The notes under the pieces: model-generated
The model's database searches: none
Told to the model about the DNA's origin: nothing
Seen by the model: only the letters and a program-made list of their open reading frames with translations
Translations under genes and position numbers: made by a program
Part shown: positions 54,926 through 62,209 of the stretch, piece after piece
How the letters are laid out: the number at the start of each line of letters is the position of its first letter
How positions within the stretch are numbered: position 1 is the first letter of the stretch
Source of the DNA: Sulfuritalea sp.
Lineage (GTDB): Bacteria; Pseudomonadota; Gammaproteobacteria; Burkholderiales; Rhodocyclaceae
Reading direction: 5' to 3'
Length of the DNA stretch: 62,209 nt
Assembly: GCF_017302275.1 (NCBI RefSeq)
Contig: NZ_JAFLDR010000024.1
Span: 1-62,209 of the forward strand

Positions 54926-55255
54926 GTGAGCGGCAATGGTTCGTTGCTGAAAAGAGTGCCGGTCTTGCTGGCACTCTTTTCCATTTGTGCCGCCGCACAG
55001 CAGACGGTGACCGTCAGCATGGCCGAGTACAAGTACGTGCCGGCCGAAGTGCGCATCAAGGCGGGGGACACGGTGAAGTGGGTCAATAACGAACGGCGCA
55101 CCAGCCATTCGGTACTGTTCCCGGCGGAGAACAGCCTCGAGTCGACGCGCATGTTTCCCGGCGAAAGCTGGGAGCGTCGCTTTCCGGTTCCCGGCCGCTA
55201 CGAATACACCTGCGGACCGCATCCTGAAATGATGGGCGTGATCCATGTCGAATAG
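54926..55255 (+). CDS. Cupredoxin (plastocyanin/azurin-like copper protein)
   Basis: 109 residues, GTG start 15 bases after the nirB stop. A signal peptide (LLALFSICAAA) is followed by VSMAEYKYVPAEVRIKAGDTVKWVNNE; copper ligands are His in RRTSHSV and Cys, His and Met in YTCGPHPEMMG, a type 1 site. In related nir clusters this place is held by a cytochrome c551 (nirM), so it is a likely electron donor to NirS. It overlaps nirC by 11 bases. Confidence 0.85.
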   Translation: MSGNGSLLKRVPVLLALFSICAAAQQTVTVSMAEYKYVPAEVRIKAGDTVKWVNNERRTSHSVLFPAENSLESTRMFPGESWERRFPVPGRYEYTCGPHPEMMGVIHVE

Positions 55256-55574
55256 CGGTATTGCCGGGCGCGTGGTTGCCGCGCTGCTCCTTGCCTGCGC
55301 AATGCCGGCGGCGGCCGAGCCCGCGCCGGCACGGCAAAAAGAACTGATCCACATGGTGCGCCAGGATTGCGGCTCCTGCCACGGCCTGACCCTGCAGGGT
55401 GGTCTGGGACCGGCACTGCTGCCGCAGACACTGGCCGACAAGCCGGCGGAAGGCCTCGTGGCGACCATCGTTCATGGCCGCCCCGGCACCGCGATGCCGC
55501 CCTGGCATCGTTTCCTCGCCGAAGAGGAAGCGCAGTGGATCGTCACGCGCCTGATGGAGGGCTTTCCCAAATGA
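55245..55574 (+). CDS. nirC: Cytochrome c55X, NirC
   Basis: 109 residues with a signal peptide (VVAALLLACAMPAAA) and one heme site, DCGSCHGLTLQGGLGP; the Met axial ligand is in PGTAMPPWHRFL. NirC-type monoheme cytochromes donate electrons to heme d1 maturation (NirF/NirN steps) and to NirS. It overlaps both neighbours (cupredoxin upstream, nirF downstream by 4 bases), so the operon is tightly coupled. Confidence 0.92.
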   Translation: MSNSGIAGRVVAALLLACAMPAAAEPAPARQKELIHMVRQDCGSCHGLTLQGGLGPALLPQTLADKPAEGLVATIVHGRPGTAMPPWHRFLAEEEAQWIVTRLMEGFPK

Positions 55575-56746
55575 GGGTCGCCGTGCGCCTGCTCTGGCTG
55601 ATGGCTGCGGCGCTGCTGCTGGCGGCCTGCGCCGGTGCAGCTTTGCGCGGCACCGGCGACCTCGGCCTGGTCATCGAACGCGCCAGCGGCCATGTCACGC
55701 TGGTGAACACCTCGTCCCGTTCCGCGTACGCGCGCATCGGTGGGCTCGGCGACCTGTCGCACGCCTCGGTGGTGTATTCGCGCGACGCGCGTTATGCCTA
55801 CGTCTTCGGCCGTGACGGCGGGCTCTCCAAGATCGACCTGCTCGAAGCGCGCTTGGTCAAGCGCGTGATCCAGTCGGGCAACGCCATCGGCGGCTCGATC
55901 TCCCAGGATGGGCGCATCGTCGTGGCGCAGAACTACACGCCGGGTGGCATCAAGGCCTTCGACGCCGAGACTCTCGAACTGCTGGCCGAGGTGCCGGCCG
56001 AATATGCGCCGGGCCAGTTTTCCAAGGTCGTCGGCCTGGCCGACGTGCCGGGCAACAAGTTCGCCTATGCCTTGTTCGACGGTGGCGAAATCCGCGTCAC
56101 CGATTTTTCCGATCCGAAGCGCCCGACGACCCAACGTTATCCCGCCGGCCGTCAGCCCTATGACGGTCTGGTGACGCCCGACGGCCGCCACTACCTTGCC
56201 GGCTTGTTCGGCGAGGACGGTGTCGCCCTGCTCGACCTCTGGCAGCCGGAAAAAGGTTCGCGGCGCATCCTCGACAAGTACGGCAAGGGCGAGGAAAAAC
56301 TGCCGGTGTTCAAGATGCCGCACCTTCGTGGCTGGTCGGTGGCTGCCGGGCGTGCCTGGCTGCCGGCGATCGGGCGCAACGAGGTGCTGGTGGTCGATGC
56401 CTCGACCTGGAAGGAAACCGCGCGCGTCGCGGTCAAGGGCCAACCGGTGTTCGTCATGGCGAGCCCGGACGGCCGCCAGGTCTGGGTTAACTTCGCCTTC
56501 CCCGACAACGGCTGGGTGCAGGTGATCGACACGCTCAGCGGTCAGGTGGTGCAGACCCTGCAACCGGGCAAGGCCGTGCTGCACATGGAATTCACCCCGC
56601 GCGGCGAGGCCGTCTGGATTTCCGCGCGCGACGACAATCGCGTGCTGATCTACGACACACGCAATTACCGCGAACTCGGCAGCCTGCCGGCCGAGGCGCC
56701 CTCCGGCATCTTCTTCACCAGTCGCGCCGCACGCATCGGGTTTTGA
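55571..56746 (+). CDS. nirF: Heme d1 biosynthesis protein NirF
   Basis: 391 residues. The N-terminal LLLAACAG suggests a lipoprotein or a Cys-containing signal peptide. The body is a d1-type beta-propeller, homologous to the NirS propeller without the c domain (for example VVYSRDARYAYVFGRDGGLSKIDLLEARLVKRV). It acts in the periplasm, completing heme d1 after NirJ by dehydrogenation or handling of the dihydro intermediate. ATG overlaps the nirC stop. Confidence 0.95.
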   Translation: MRVAVRLLWLMAAALLLAACAGAALRGTGDLGLVIERASGHVTLVNTSSRSAYARIGGLGDLSHASVVYSRDARYAYVFGRDGGLSKIDLLEARLVKRVIQSGNAIGGSISQDGRIVVAQNYTPGGIKAFDAETLELLAEVPAEYAPGQFSKVVGLADVPGNKFAYALFDGGEIRVTDFSDPKRPTTQRYPAGRQPYDGLVTPDGRHYLAGLFGEDGVALLDLWQPEKGSRRILDKYGKGEEKLPVFKMPHLRGWSVAAGRAWLPAIGRNEVLVVDASTWKETARVAVKGQPVFVMASPDGRQVWVNFAFPDNGWVQVIDTLSGQVVQTLQPGKAVLHMEFTPRGEAVWISARDDNRVLIYDTRNYRELGSLPAEAPSGIFFTSRAARIGF

Positions 56747-56748
56747 TC

Positions 56749-57756
56749 ATGGACTGCCCATACACGCCGCTCGAATACGCGCTGCTCAACAACTGGCAGC
56801 GTGACTTTCCTATCGTCACCCATCCGTTTGCCGAGGTCGGGCTGAAAGTCGGCGCCGACGAGACGGCGATTCTCGCCACCCTGCAACGCCTGCGGGAGCG
56901 CGGCGCCATCAGCCGCGTCGGCGCCGTGTTCGCACCGCGCCGCATAGGCGCCTCGACCCTGGCGGCGCTGGCCGCGCCAGCGCAGCAGATCGAGGAGATC
57001 GCCGCGCTGGTCAGCGCCCGACCGGAAATCAATCACAACTACCAGCGCGAGCATCGCTACAATCTCTGGTTCGTCGCCACCGCCGCTGACCAGGCGGCGC
57101 TGGACGCCGTGCTCACGGCGATCGAACTTGACACCGGCTGTCCGGTGATCGCTTTGCCGCTGGAGAACGAATTCCACATCGACCTCGGCTTCGACCTCGC
57201 TTCGGGCCACAAGTCCGTTGCACCGGTCGCCAGCGTTTCGGCACGCCAGCCGGATAACGAGGAAAAGCGCCTGATTGCGGCGCTGCAGCCCGGGCTGGAG
57301 ATCATGCCGCGGCCCTTCCGCCAGCTCGGCGAAACCCTGTACATGGAGGAGGACGAGGTGCTGGCGCGCATCTCCGGCATGATCCAGGAGGGCATGATCA
57401 AACGCTTCGGGGTCGTCGTGCGCCACCACGAGCTGGGCTATCGATCCAACGCCATGGTGGTGTTTGACCTGGCCGACGATATCGTCGATGGCATTGGTGC
57501 GCGACTGGCCGCCGAACCGGGCGTCACGCTCTGCTATCGGCGCCGGCGCAGCCTGCCGGACTGGCCCTACAACCTCTATTGCATGGTGCATGGCCGTTCG
57601 CGCGCGGAGGCGCAGCCCGTGATCGATCGCCTCGCCTTCATTGCCGGCGCGCCGGCGACGACGTTGTTCTCGACGCGGCGTTTCAAGCAATGCGGCGCGC
57701 GCTATTTTTCCGACTCCGTGGCGAATCGTCGCCTGGTCGAGCCCGACAATGCCTGA
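56749..57756 (+). CDS. nirDL: Fused siroheme decarboxylase subunits NirD-NirL
   Basis: 335 residues made of two AsnC/Lrp-like modules. The first (about 1-160) ends with NYQREHRYNLWFVAT, the D/G type; the second (from about 165) has CYRRRRSLPDWPYNLYCMVHG, the L/H type. With NirG and NirH it decarboxylates siroheme to didecarboxysiroheme in the cytoplasm. Its catalytic His lies in the REH segment. A TTG at 56743 overlapping the nirF stop is a possible earlier start, but ATG 56749 is chosen. It overlaps nirG by 8 bases. Confidence 0.9.
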   Translation: MDCPYTPLEYALLNNWQRDFPIVTHPFAEVGLKVGADETAILATLQRLRERGAISRVGAVFAPRRIGASTLAALAAPAQQIEEIAALVSARPEINHNYQREHRYNLWFVATAADQAALDAVLTAIELDTGCPVIALPLENEFHIDLGFDLASGHKSVAPVASVSARQPDNEEKRLIAALQPGLEIMPRPFRQLGETLYMEEDEVLARISGMIQEGMIKRFGVVVRHHELGYRSNAMVVFDLADDIVDGIGARLAAEPGVTLCYRRRRSLPDWPYNLYCMVHGRSRAEAQPVIDRLAFIAGAPATTLFSTRRFKQCGARYFSDSVANRRLVEPDNA

Positions 57757-58222
57757 TCGTGCCGGCGCGGCGGCGGGTCTTGACGCCACCGATCGCCGCA
57801 TCATCAACGCCCTGCAGGGGGATTTTCCGCTGGTGGCGGAGCCTTTTCGCGAGGTTGCCGACGCGTTGGGCCTGAGCGAAGCGGAACTGCTGCAACGGAT
57901 CGATGCGATGCTCGAACGCAAGGTGCTGACGCGCTTCGGGCCCATGTTCCAGATCGAGCGCGCCGGCGGCGCCTTTGTCCTGGCGGCGATGAAGGTGCCA
58001 GAGGCGGAGTTCGATCGTGTCGCGGCGCAGGTGAATGCCTTCCCCGAAGTGGCGCATAACTACCGCCGCGACCATGCGCTCAACATGTGGTTCGTGCTCG
58101 CCACGGCGACCCCGGAGGGCATCGCAGCGGCCGTGGACGCAATCGAGGCCGCAACCGGCCTGCCGGTATTTCCCTTCCCCAAGGAACGCGAATACTTCGT
58201 CGAGATGAAACTCCATGCCTGA
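57749..58222 (+). CDS. nirG: Siroheme decarboxylase subunit NirG
   Basis: 157 residues of the Lrp/AsnC-like heme d1 family. ATDRRIINALQGDFPLVAEPFREVADALGLSEAELLQRIDAMLERKVLTRFGPMF is the HTH-like part; NYRRDHALNMWFVLAT has the presumed active His. D/G-type module, so it should pair with NirH. Start overlaps nirDL and its stop overlaps nirH. Confidence 0.9.
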   Translation: MPDRAGAAAGLDATDRRIINALQGDFPLVAEPFREVADALGLSEAELLQRIDAMLERKVLTRFGPMFQIERAGGAFVLAAMKVPEAEFDRVAAQVNAFPEVAHNYRRDHALNMWFVLATATPEGIAAAVDAIEAATGLPVFPFPKEREYFVEMKLHA

Positions 58223-58715
58223 AACCGCGGTCAAGCCCGAACTCGACGCGCTCGACCGGCGCCTGATCGTTGCCACGCAGGGCGGCCTGCCGCGCGTCTC
58301 GCGGCCCTTCGATGTCGTTGGCAACGAACTAGGCATCGCAGGCGGCGAGGTCATCGTCCGCTTGCGGCGCATGGTGGAAACCGGCGTGATCCGCCGCATC
58401 GGTGCCGTGCCCAACCACTACGCCATCGGCTACACCGCCAACGGGATGTCGGTGTGGGATGTCGACGATGCACGCATCGACGAGCTTGGGGCGCTGGTCG
58501 GCGCGCTGGGTTTCGTCACCCACTGCTACCGGCGTCCGCGCCGCTTGCCGGACTGGCCCTACAACCTGTTCGCCATGGTGCATTCGCAGGGTCGAGAGGA
58601 AGTCGCCGCAAGCGTCGCCGAGATTGCCGTGCTCCTTGGCGATGCCTGCCGCGCACATGACGTCCTCTACAGCACCGCGATACTCAAGAAGACCGGCCTG
58701 CGCATCACCGGCTGA
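58215..58715 (+). CDS. nirH: Siroheme decarboxylase subunit NirH
   Basis: 166 residues. ALDRRLIVATQGGLPRVSRPFDVVGNELGIAGGEVIVRLRRMVETGVIRRIGAVPNHYAIGYTANGM and CYRRPRRLPDWPYNLFAMVHS identify the L/H-type module. It works with NirD/L/G on siroheme. It is the last gene of the operon visible here: nirJ, nirE and nirN do not follow, a stop that is unusual compared with the common nirFDLGHJEN order. Confidence 0.92.
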   Translation: MPETAVKPELDALDRRLIVATQGGLPRVSRPFDVVGNELGIAGGEVIVRLRRMVETGVIRRIGAVPNHYAIGYTANGMSVWDVDDARIDELGALVGALGFVTHCYRRPRRLPDWPYNLFAMVHSQGREEVAASVAEIAVLLGDACRAHDVLYSTAILKKTGLRITG

Positions 58716-58733
58716 ATCCGGCCAGCGGCAGGT

Positions 58734-59111
58734 TCAGGCGTGTTCCTCGACGGCGAGCCAGTGCCGGGCATCGCCGAGGCTGGAGGACACCGCGGTGGGG
58801 CAGGCGGGAATCCCCTGGGCCTTGTAGTGCATCACCAGTGCGACGACCTCTGGACACGTGGCAATGATGGCCTTCCTGATCCGCGGATTGGAGATCCCCG
58901 CCGCCAGGTCGATAGCCCAGAGACGGTCCACCTCGGACGGGGTGGCATCGCAGCCGGTGATGCGCGTGAAATCGGCGACTACGCAGCGGATGAGGTCGAA
59001 GCGGACATCGCTTTGATAGTCGATGGTGGCGTTGCGGATGTCGTCGAAGGAAATCCGGCCGGAAAAGGTGAGCGCAAAGCCGCGCGGTTCCCAAGCTAGC
59101 TCGTAGCTCAT
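58734..59111 (-). CDS. Small protein of unknown function (STAS/SpoIIAA-like appearance)
   Basis: 125 residues, soluble. GFALTFSGRISFDDIRNATIDYQSDVRFDLIRCVVADFTRI has the strand-helix order of SpoIIAA-like proteins, and IRKAIIATCPEVVALVMHYKAQG follows. Weak resemblance only; no phosphorylated Ser site is obvious. It converges with nirH, 18 bases between stop codons. The gene may be unrelated to denitrification. Confidence 0.6.
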   Translation of the reverse strand: MSYELAWEPRGFALTFSGRISFDDIRNATIDYQSDVRFDLIRCVVADFTRITGCDATPSEVDRLWAIDLAAGISNPRIRKAIIATCPEVVALVMHYKAQGIPACPTAVSSSLGDARHWLAVEEHA

Positions 59112-59258
59112 TGCGGTTGCTCTGCCCCCTTGCGACCAGAGAAGCGGCGCACGCTACCTGGCGGTCGGCGGCAAGTCATCACCCCATGGGGTGATGGCAT
59201 TCGCGTTGCCAAGACGGATAGTTGAACTGCGCTCCTTTGTTAAGGGACATTCGCTCAC

Positions 59259-60049
59259 ATGGGTATCAGTCCTACCGGTCACGCCGAGATCGACCAGCAG
59301 CATCTGATCCTCGAAAGCATAGTGGAGGAACCGGCGCGCTTCTGCGCCTAAGTCTGCATCGCCCCGGATGCCTCGTGTGATCAATGCCACGTGTCAATGC
59401 GAAAGTGCAGCGGTCGACGCTGGCGTCGATCACCGGCGATTTGCGGGGGCTCCTCGTCGGCCATGCGACCTACGAGGAACGCATGATGGGACTGTAGCCA
59501 CGGACTGCAAGCTGCCGCACCCACGCCAATGGCCACAATGCTGCCCATAACGGCATCGCGAGGCAACTGAAGCGGATTTCACAACAGATAGACAAGGAGT
59601 GCCCAAAGGCGCTCGCCGTGCAGTTGGAGGAAACCGCCACGGAATGGATTGGCAATCATGGTGTCCGTTTCGACATCAAGCTGGTCAAGCAGCTGGATCG
59701 CCGCGAGAAGCGCGAGATCGACTACGACGGCGAACTGGTGGCCATCCTCGACGAGTACCTATTCCACAATCGGCCCGTCGGCAAGAAGCCGTCGCCGATA
59801 GCGACCCGGGCGCGGGACAGGAAAAAGCTGGAGATCCGGGGAGGTTTCGAATCTCTGTCGCCGGCGCAGCGGGAGGTCTTCTGGCGGGTGGTCAAGGGCA
59901 GCAAGAACGCCGAAATCGCCAGTCAGCTTGGCATTTCGATCAATACGGTGAAGACCCATCGCGCGGCGGTCTTCCAGAAGATGGAAGTCAGTTCCGTACT
60001 CGACCTGGTGAAAAAGACCGATGTTCTGCGTGACACCCTGCGCACATGA
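59259..60049 (+). pseudogene. Decayed hemerythrin-domain LuxR-type regulator
   Basis: Three coding pieces of one protein can be joined. In the first frame MGISPTGHAEIDQQHLILESIVEEPARFC reads into a TAA at 59349; near 59412 the matching frame shifts, giving LASITGDLRGLLVGHATYEERMMGL, then a TAG at 59495, then HANGHNAAHNGIARQLKRISQ and WIGNHGVRFD, and finally an intact LuxR-type HTH (LSPAQREVFWRVVKGSKNAEIASQLGISINTVKTHRAAVF). The His/Glu spacing (H-E-M, H-x3-H, WIGNH) is that of hemerythrin. Two stops and a frameshift make it a pseudogene, although a shortened protein could begin at GTG 59618 (143 residues) and keep the HTH. Confidence 0.7.
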
Positions 60050-60196
60050 GGGAGCGGCGGTCCGGCCGTCGAATGGGGCCGGCGTGGATGGTATCGTTGA
60101 CGGCGATCATGGGTGGCGGTCGGACCGGGAACCTTCAACGGGTCATCGTCGAGGCAGGCCCCCGCCGCATGGCCGAAATTGCCAACGGAGAACCCG

Positions 60197-60616
60197 ATGC
60201 CCTTAGTCTGGCGCGACGCCTTAAGTACTGGATACCGACAGATCGATAGCGATCATCGACACCTGTTCGACCTGATCAATATCGTGGAAGTCGCCCTGAC
60301 GAGCGAGCATGCGCTGAGCAAGTTGCTGAACGCGATCGATGACCTCGCTGCCTATACCCGGCAGCATTTCACGTTCGAAGAGCGCCTGATGCTCGATGCC
60401 AAGTATGCCAATTTCGCCAGGCACAAGGAGGCACATCTGACGCTGATCGAACAACTGAAGCAAGTGGCAAAGCCGATCCAGGAGCTAGCCCACGGCGAAG
60501 CACACACCACGCTCGCCGTGCCGGAAGAAGCCCGCGATGCCATGGTCGGCCTGCTGCGCCACTGGCTGGTGGACCACATCATCAAGGAAGACATGCAGCT
60601 GAAATCGGTGCTGTAG
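60197..60616 (+). CDS. Bacteriohemerythrin
   Basis: 139 residues. All diiron ligands are visible: His in QIDSDHRHLFDL, His and Glu in QHFTFEERLM, His pair in ARHKEAHLTL, and His and Asp in VDHIIKEDM. The four-helix bundle binds O2 and can react with nitric oxide. GGAG 6 bases before ATG 60197 decides the start. It lies 147 bases behind the decayed hemerythrin regulator and close to the nir genes, so a role in NO or O2 handling is reasonable. Confidence 0.93.
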   Translation: MPLVWRDALSTGYRQIDSDHRHLFDLINIVEVALTSEHALSKLLNAIDDLAAYTRQHFTFEERLMLDAKYANFARHKEAHLTLIEQLKQVAKPIQELAHGEAHTTLAVPEEARDAMVGLLRHWLVDHIIKEDMQLKSVL

Positions 60617-60623
60617 CAGCGGG

Positions 60624-61274
60624 CTATTTCTGGTCCTGCAGGGTGGTGATATAGGCCAGGATGTCCTGCAGGTCGTCTTCCTTCAGCTTGTCGAGCAGGC
60701 CGCCCACCGCTTCCTCGTCGTGTGGCCGTTCGCCTTTGATGTATTTCTCCATCTGCCGCTTGAGGTAGCTGGTGTACTGCCCGACCAGCATCGGGAACAT
60801 GCCCCGCCCCAGGCCGGTCTTGCCGTGGCAGGTGACGCATTGCTTCTGGTAGAGCGCCTCACCGTTGGCAAGGTTGCCAGGCACGCGCGGAATGATCATG
60901 ACGCGCTCGGTCAGCGTAAGGCGGGTCAGGGCGTCATCCGTGGCCTTGAACACCGGCCATTGGGTAGGCAACTCGATGGATGCCAGGTAGGCCGAGACGT
61001 CCCTGATGTCCTCGTCGGGCAGTTCCCGCTCCTGGGTGTAGGGATACATCGGAATATTCACGCGCGTACGGGCACGGAAAGCGCGAAGCTGCGCTTCGAG
61101 GTACTTCGCACCCTGGCCCGCGAGGCGCGGATACTCGCCTCGCGACCCGCCTTGACCCAAGTCACCATGGCAGCCGGCGCAGGTGGTATTGATTTCCTTG
61201 CCCTTCTCCAGATTCTGCGCGTGGGCAAACCCGCCCACGGTCAGCGCAAAAAGGAATAGCAGACAGCGCAGCAT
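60624..61274 (-). CDS. Diheme c-type cytochrome (c4-like)
   Basis: 216 residues with a signal peptide (LRCLLFLFALTVGGFAHA). Two heme motifs, TCAGCHGDLGQGG and CVTCHGKTGLGRGMFPMLVGQ, form the tandem class I cytochrome plan of c4; Met axial ligands are likely in NIPMYPYT and GMFPM. It would carry electrons in the periplasm, for example from cytochrome bc1 to oxidases or to denitrification. ATG 61274 is used. It is divergent from the RegB-like kinase gene. Confidence 0.9.
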   Translation of the reverse strand: MLRCLLFLFALTVGGFAHAQNLEKGKEINTTCAGCHGDLGQGGSRGEYPRLAGQGAKYLEAQLRAFRARTRVNIPMYPYTQERELPDEDIRDVSAYLASIELPTQWPVFKATDDALTRLTLTERVMIIPRVPGNLANGEALYQKQCVTCHGKTGLGRGMFPMLVGQYTSYLKRQMEKYIKGERPHDEEAVGGLLDKLKEDDLQDILAYITTLQDQK

Positions 61275-61360
61275 CGTGTTCCATCCATAGCGTGTTGATG
61301 CGACCGATTGTCGCAGACCAATGGCGCACTTTTCCTTGATCTGTGTCGGATAATCTGCGC

Positions 61361-62182
61361 ATGCCAGCATTTCCGGTCGCCGACGGCGCCGCCAACCTCT
61401 ACCTTGACCAGCGCCGCAGCATCCTGTTGCGCTGGTGGCTGTTGCTGGCAGCGGCAATTGCCGTATCGTCAGCGCCGACTTTGCTCGGACTGGCCCTTCC
61501 GCTGCCACCCATGCTGGCAGTGCTGGCGGCGCTGGCGGGATTCAACGCCTGGCTGCAGTGGCGATCGCCGCAGGCGTCGGTTCCGGCCGGCGAACTGTTC
61601 GGGCAACTCTGCGTCGATCTGGCGGCGCTGACGGTGCTGCTCTACCTTTCCGGCGGCGCCGCCAATCCGTTGATCTCGCTGTTGTTGATCCCGGTTGCGG
61701 TGGCCGCGCTGTCGCTGCCGGGACGGCTGACGGCGCTGGTGACGGTGCTGGCCGTGTTGGCCTACTCGCTGCTGACCGGGTTCTACCTGCCGCTGGCGAT
61801 CGACGACGTCGCCCGCGCCGCGCGCCTGCACCTGGCCGGAATGTGGCTGACCTTCGTGGTCTCGGCGGCGATGATCGCCTGGTTCGTCGCGCGCATGACC
61901 GCCTCGATCCGCGAACGCGACCGCGATCTCGCCGCCGCGCGCGAGCAGGCCCTGCGCGACGAACGCGTGGTGGCCCTGGGCGCGCTGGCCGCTGGCGCCG
62001 CGCATGAACTGGGCACGCCGCTGGCGACCATCGCCGTGCTGGTCGGCGAACTCGAGCGCGAGCCTTCGCTCGATGGCGAAGCGCGGGCCGACCTGGCCCT
62101 GGTACGCGAGCAGGTCGCCTTGTGCAAGGGCATCATCATAAGCATAGGTAGCCATCAGCAGCGCCCCGGCTCTTGGGAGTAG
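61361..62182 (+). CDS. regB: RegB/PrrB-like redox sensor histidine kinase, truncated
   Basis: 273 residues visible. Six hydrophobic segments (about 24-170) include GGAANPLISLLLIPVA, like the RegB quinone-binding GGxxNPF loop; the H-box is AAGAAHELGTPLATI, as in RegB/PrrB/ActS. The Cys in VALCKGII may correspond to the redox Cys of RegB. After residue about 257 the sequence departs from the family and stops at 62182, so the ATP-binding domain is missing. The last 70 bases are AT-richer than the rest, so an insertion or an assembly edge may cause this. ATG 61361 is used; GTG 61343 is an alternative. Confidence 0.82.
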   Translation: MPAFPVADGAANLYLDQRRSILLRWWLLLAAAIAVSSAPTLLGLALPLPPMLAVLAALAGFNAWLQWRSPQASVPAGELFGQLCVDLAALTVLLYLSGGAANPLISLLLIPVAVAALSLPGRLTALVTVLAVLAYSLLTGFYLPLAIDDVARAARLHLAGMWLTFVVSAAMIAWFVARMTASIRERDRDLAAAREQALRDERVVALGALAAGAAHELGTPLATIAVLVGELEREPSLDGEARADLALVREQVALCKGIIISIGSHQQRPGSWE

Positions 62183-62209
62183 TTCGTAACATTCCAGCGC
62201 TTTTTCCAG

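Noticed and set aside
59154-59390. 78-codon minus-strand open frame
   Set aside because: Lies opposite the decayed hemerythrin regulator, has no motif or ribosome site.

Overview
The window (about 62 kb, GC-rich, densely coding) looks like chromosomal DNA of a denitrifying, polyhydroxyalkanoate-storing betaproteobacterium, probably a Rhodocyclales/Sterolibacterium-type lineage. This is inferred from gene content: a cytochrome cd1 (nirS-type) denitrification cluster, class I phaC-phaB-phaR genes, a RegB/PrrB-like redox kinase, one-cysteine DksA, cobalamin uptake genes, TAXI-type TRAP transport and frequent GTG/TTG starts. Both edges cut genes (imuB on the left, a RegB-like kinase on the right), so the window may be a whole contig.

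Layout. 1-9.0 kb: end of imuB, a large hybrid histidine kinase, a thioesterase/3-hydroxyacyl-CoA dehydrogenase pair, then bamD, rluD and pgeF. 9.2-16.0 kb: PHA synthesis (phaC, two tandem phaB, phaR), rimO and a D-2-hydroxyacid dehydrogenase-type flavoprotein. 16.0-16.3 kb: tRNA-Ala(GGC) and tRNA-Glu(TTC) with a strong promoter and terminator. 16.3-26 kb: accessory catabolism, namely a MaoC/HTD2-like hydratase, a VOC protein, an MFS transporter, an old yellow enzyme, a DUF3237 protein, then a cytoplasmic sulfatase with a fused TRAP permease, a TAXI binding protein and a divergent LysR regulator. 26-27.7 kb: a universal stress protein and an FFLEELY-motif protein.

27.8-44.4 kb is the most distinctive part, a neutral-lipid/aldehyde-alcohol island: aldehyde dehydrogenase, lipases, GMC alcohol oxidoreductase, iron-containing alcohol dehydrogenase, a 765-residue protein whose C-terminal half resembles cyanobacterial acyl-ACP reductase (AAR), a PhaF/PhaI-type phasin, patatin, TetR, a TPR-like protein, a WS/DGAT wax-ester synthase, an acyl-CoA-binding protein, a PHA-system protein and a FadD ligase. 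Several unrelated proteins here (alcohol dehydrogenase, AAR-like reductase, phasin, WS/DGAT) end in Lys/Ala/Pro-rich basic tails like those of PhaF or histone H1. I propose a storage-lipid granule system whose enzymes are anchored to granules or nucleoid by these tails. This is inference from sequence only.

44.5-51.4 kb: cobalamin uptake (btuF; btuD, btuC and btuB behind a cobalamin riboswitch), with VOC, HTH and DksA-like genes between. 51.5-58.7 kb: the nirS-T-B-cupredoxin-C-F-DL-G-H operon behind an FNR/DNR box; nirJ, nirE and nirN are absent. 58.7-62.2 kb: a small unknown protein, a decayed hemerythrin-LuxR regulator, an intact bacteriohemerythrin, a diheme cytochrome c and the interrupted RegB-like kinase. 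Two copies of a 63-bp palindromic element that start at stop codons, and a scattered 20-28 bp motif, suggest uncharacterised repeat families.
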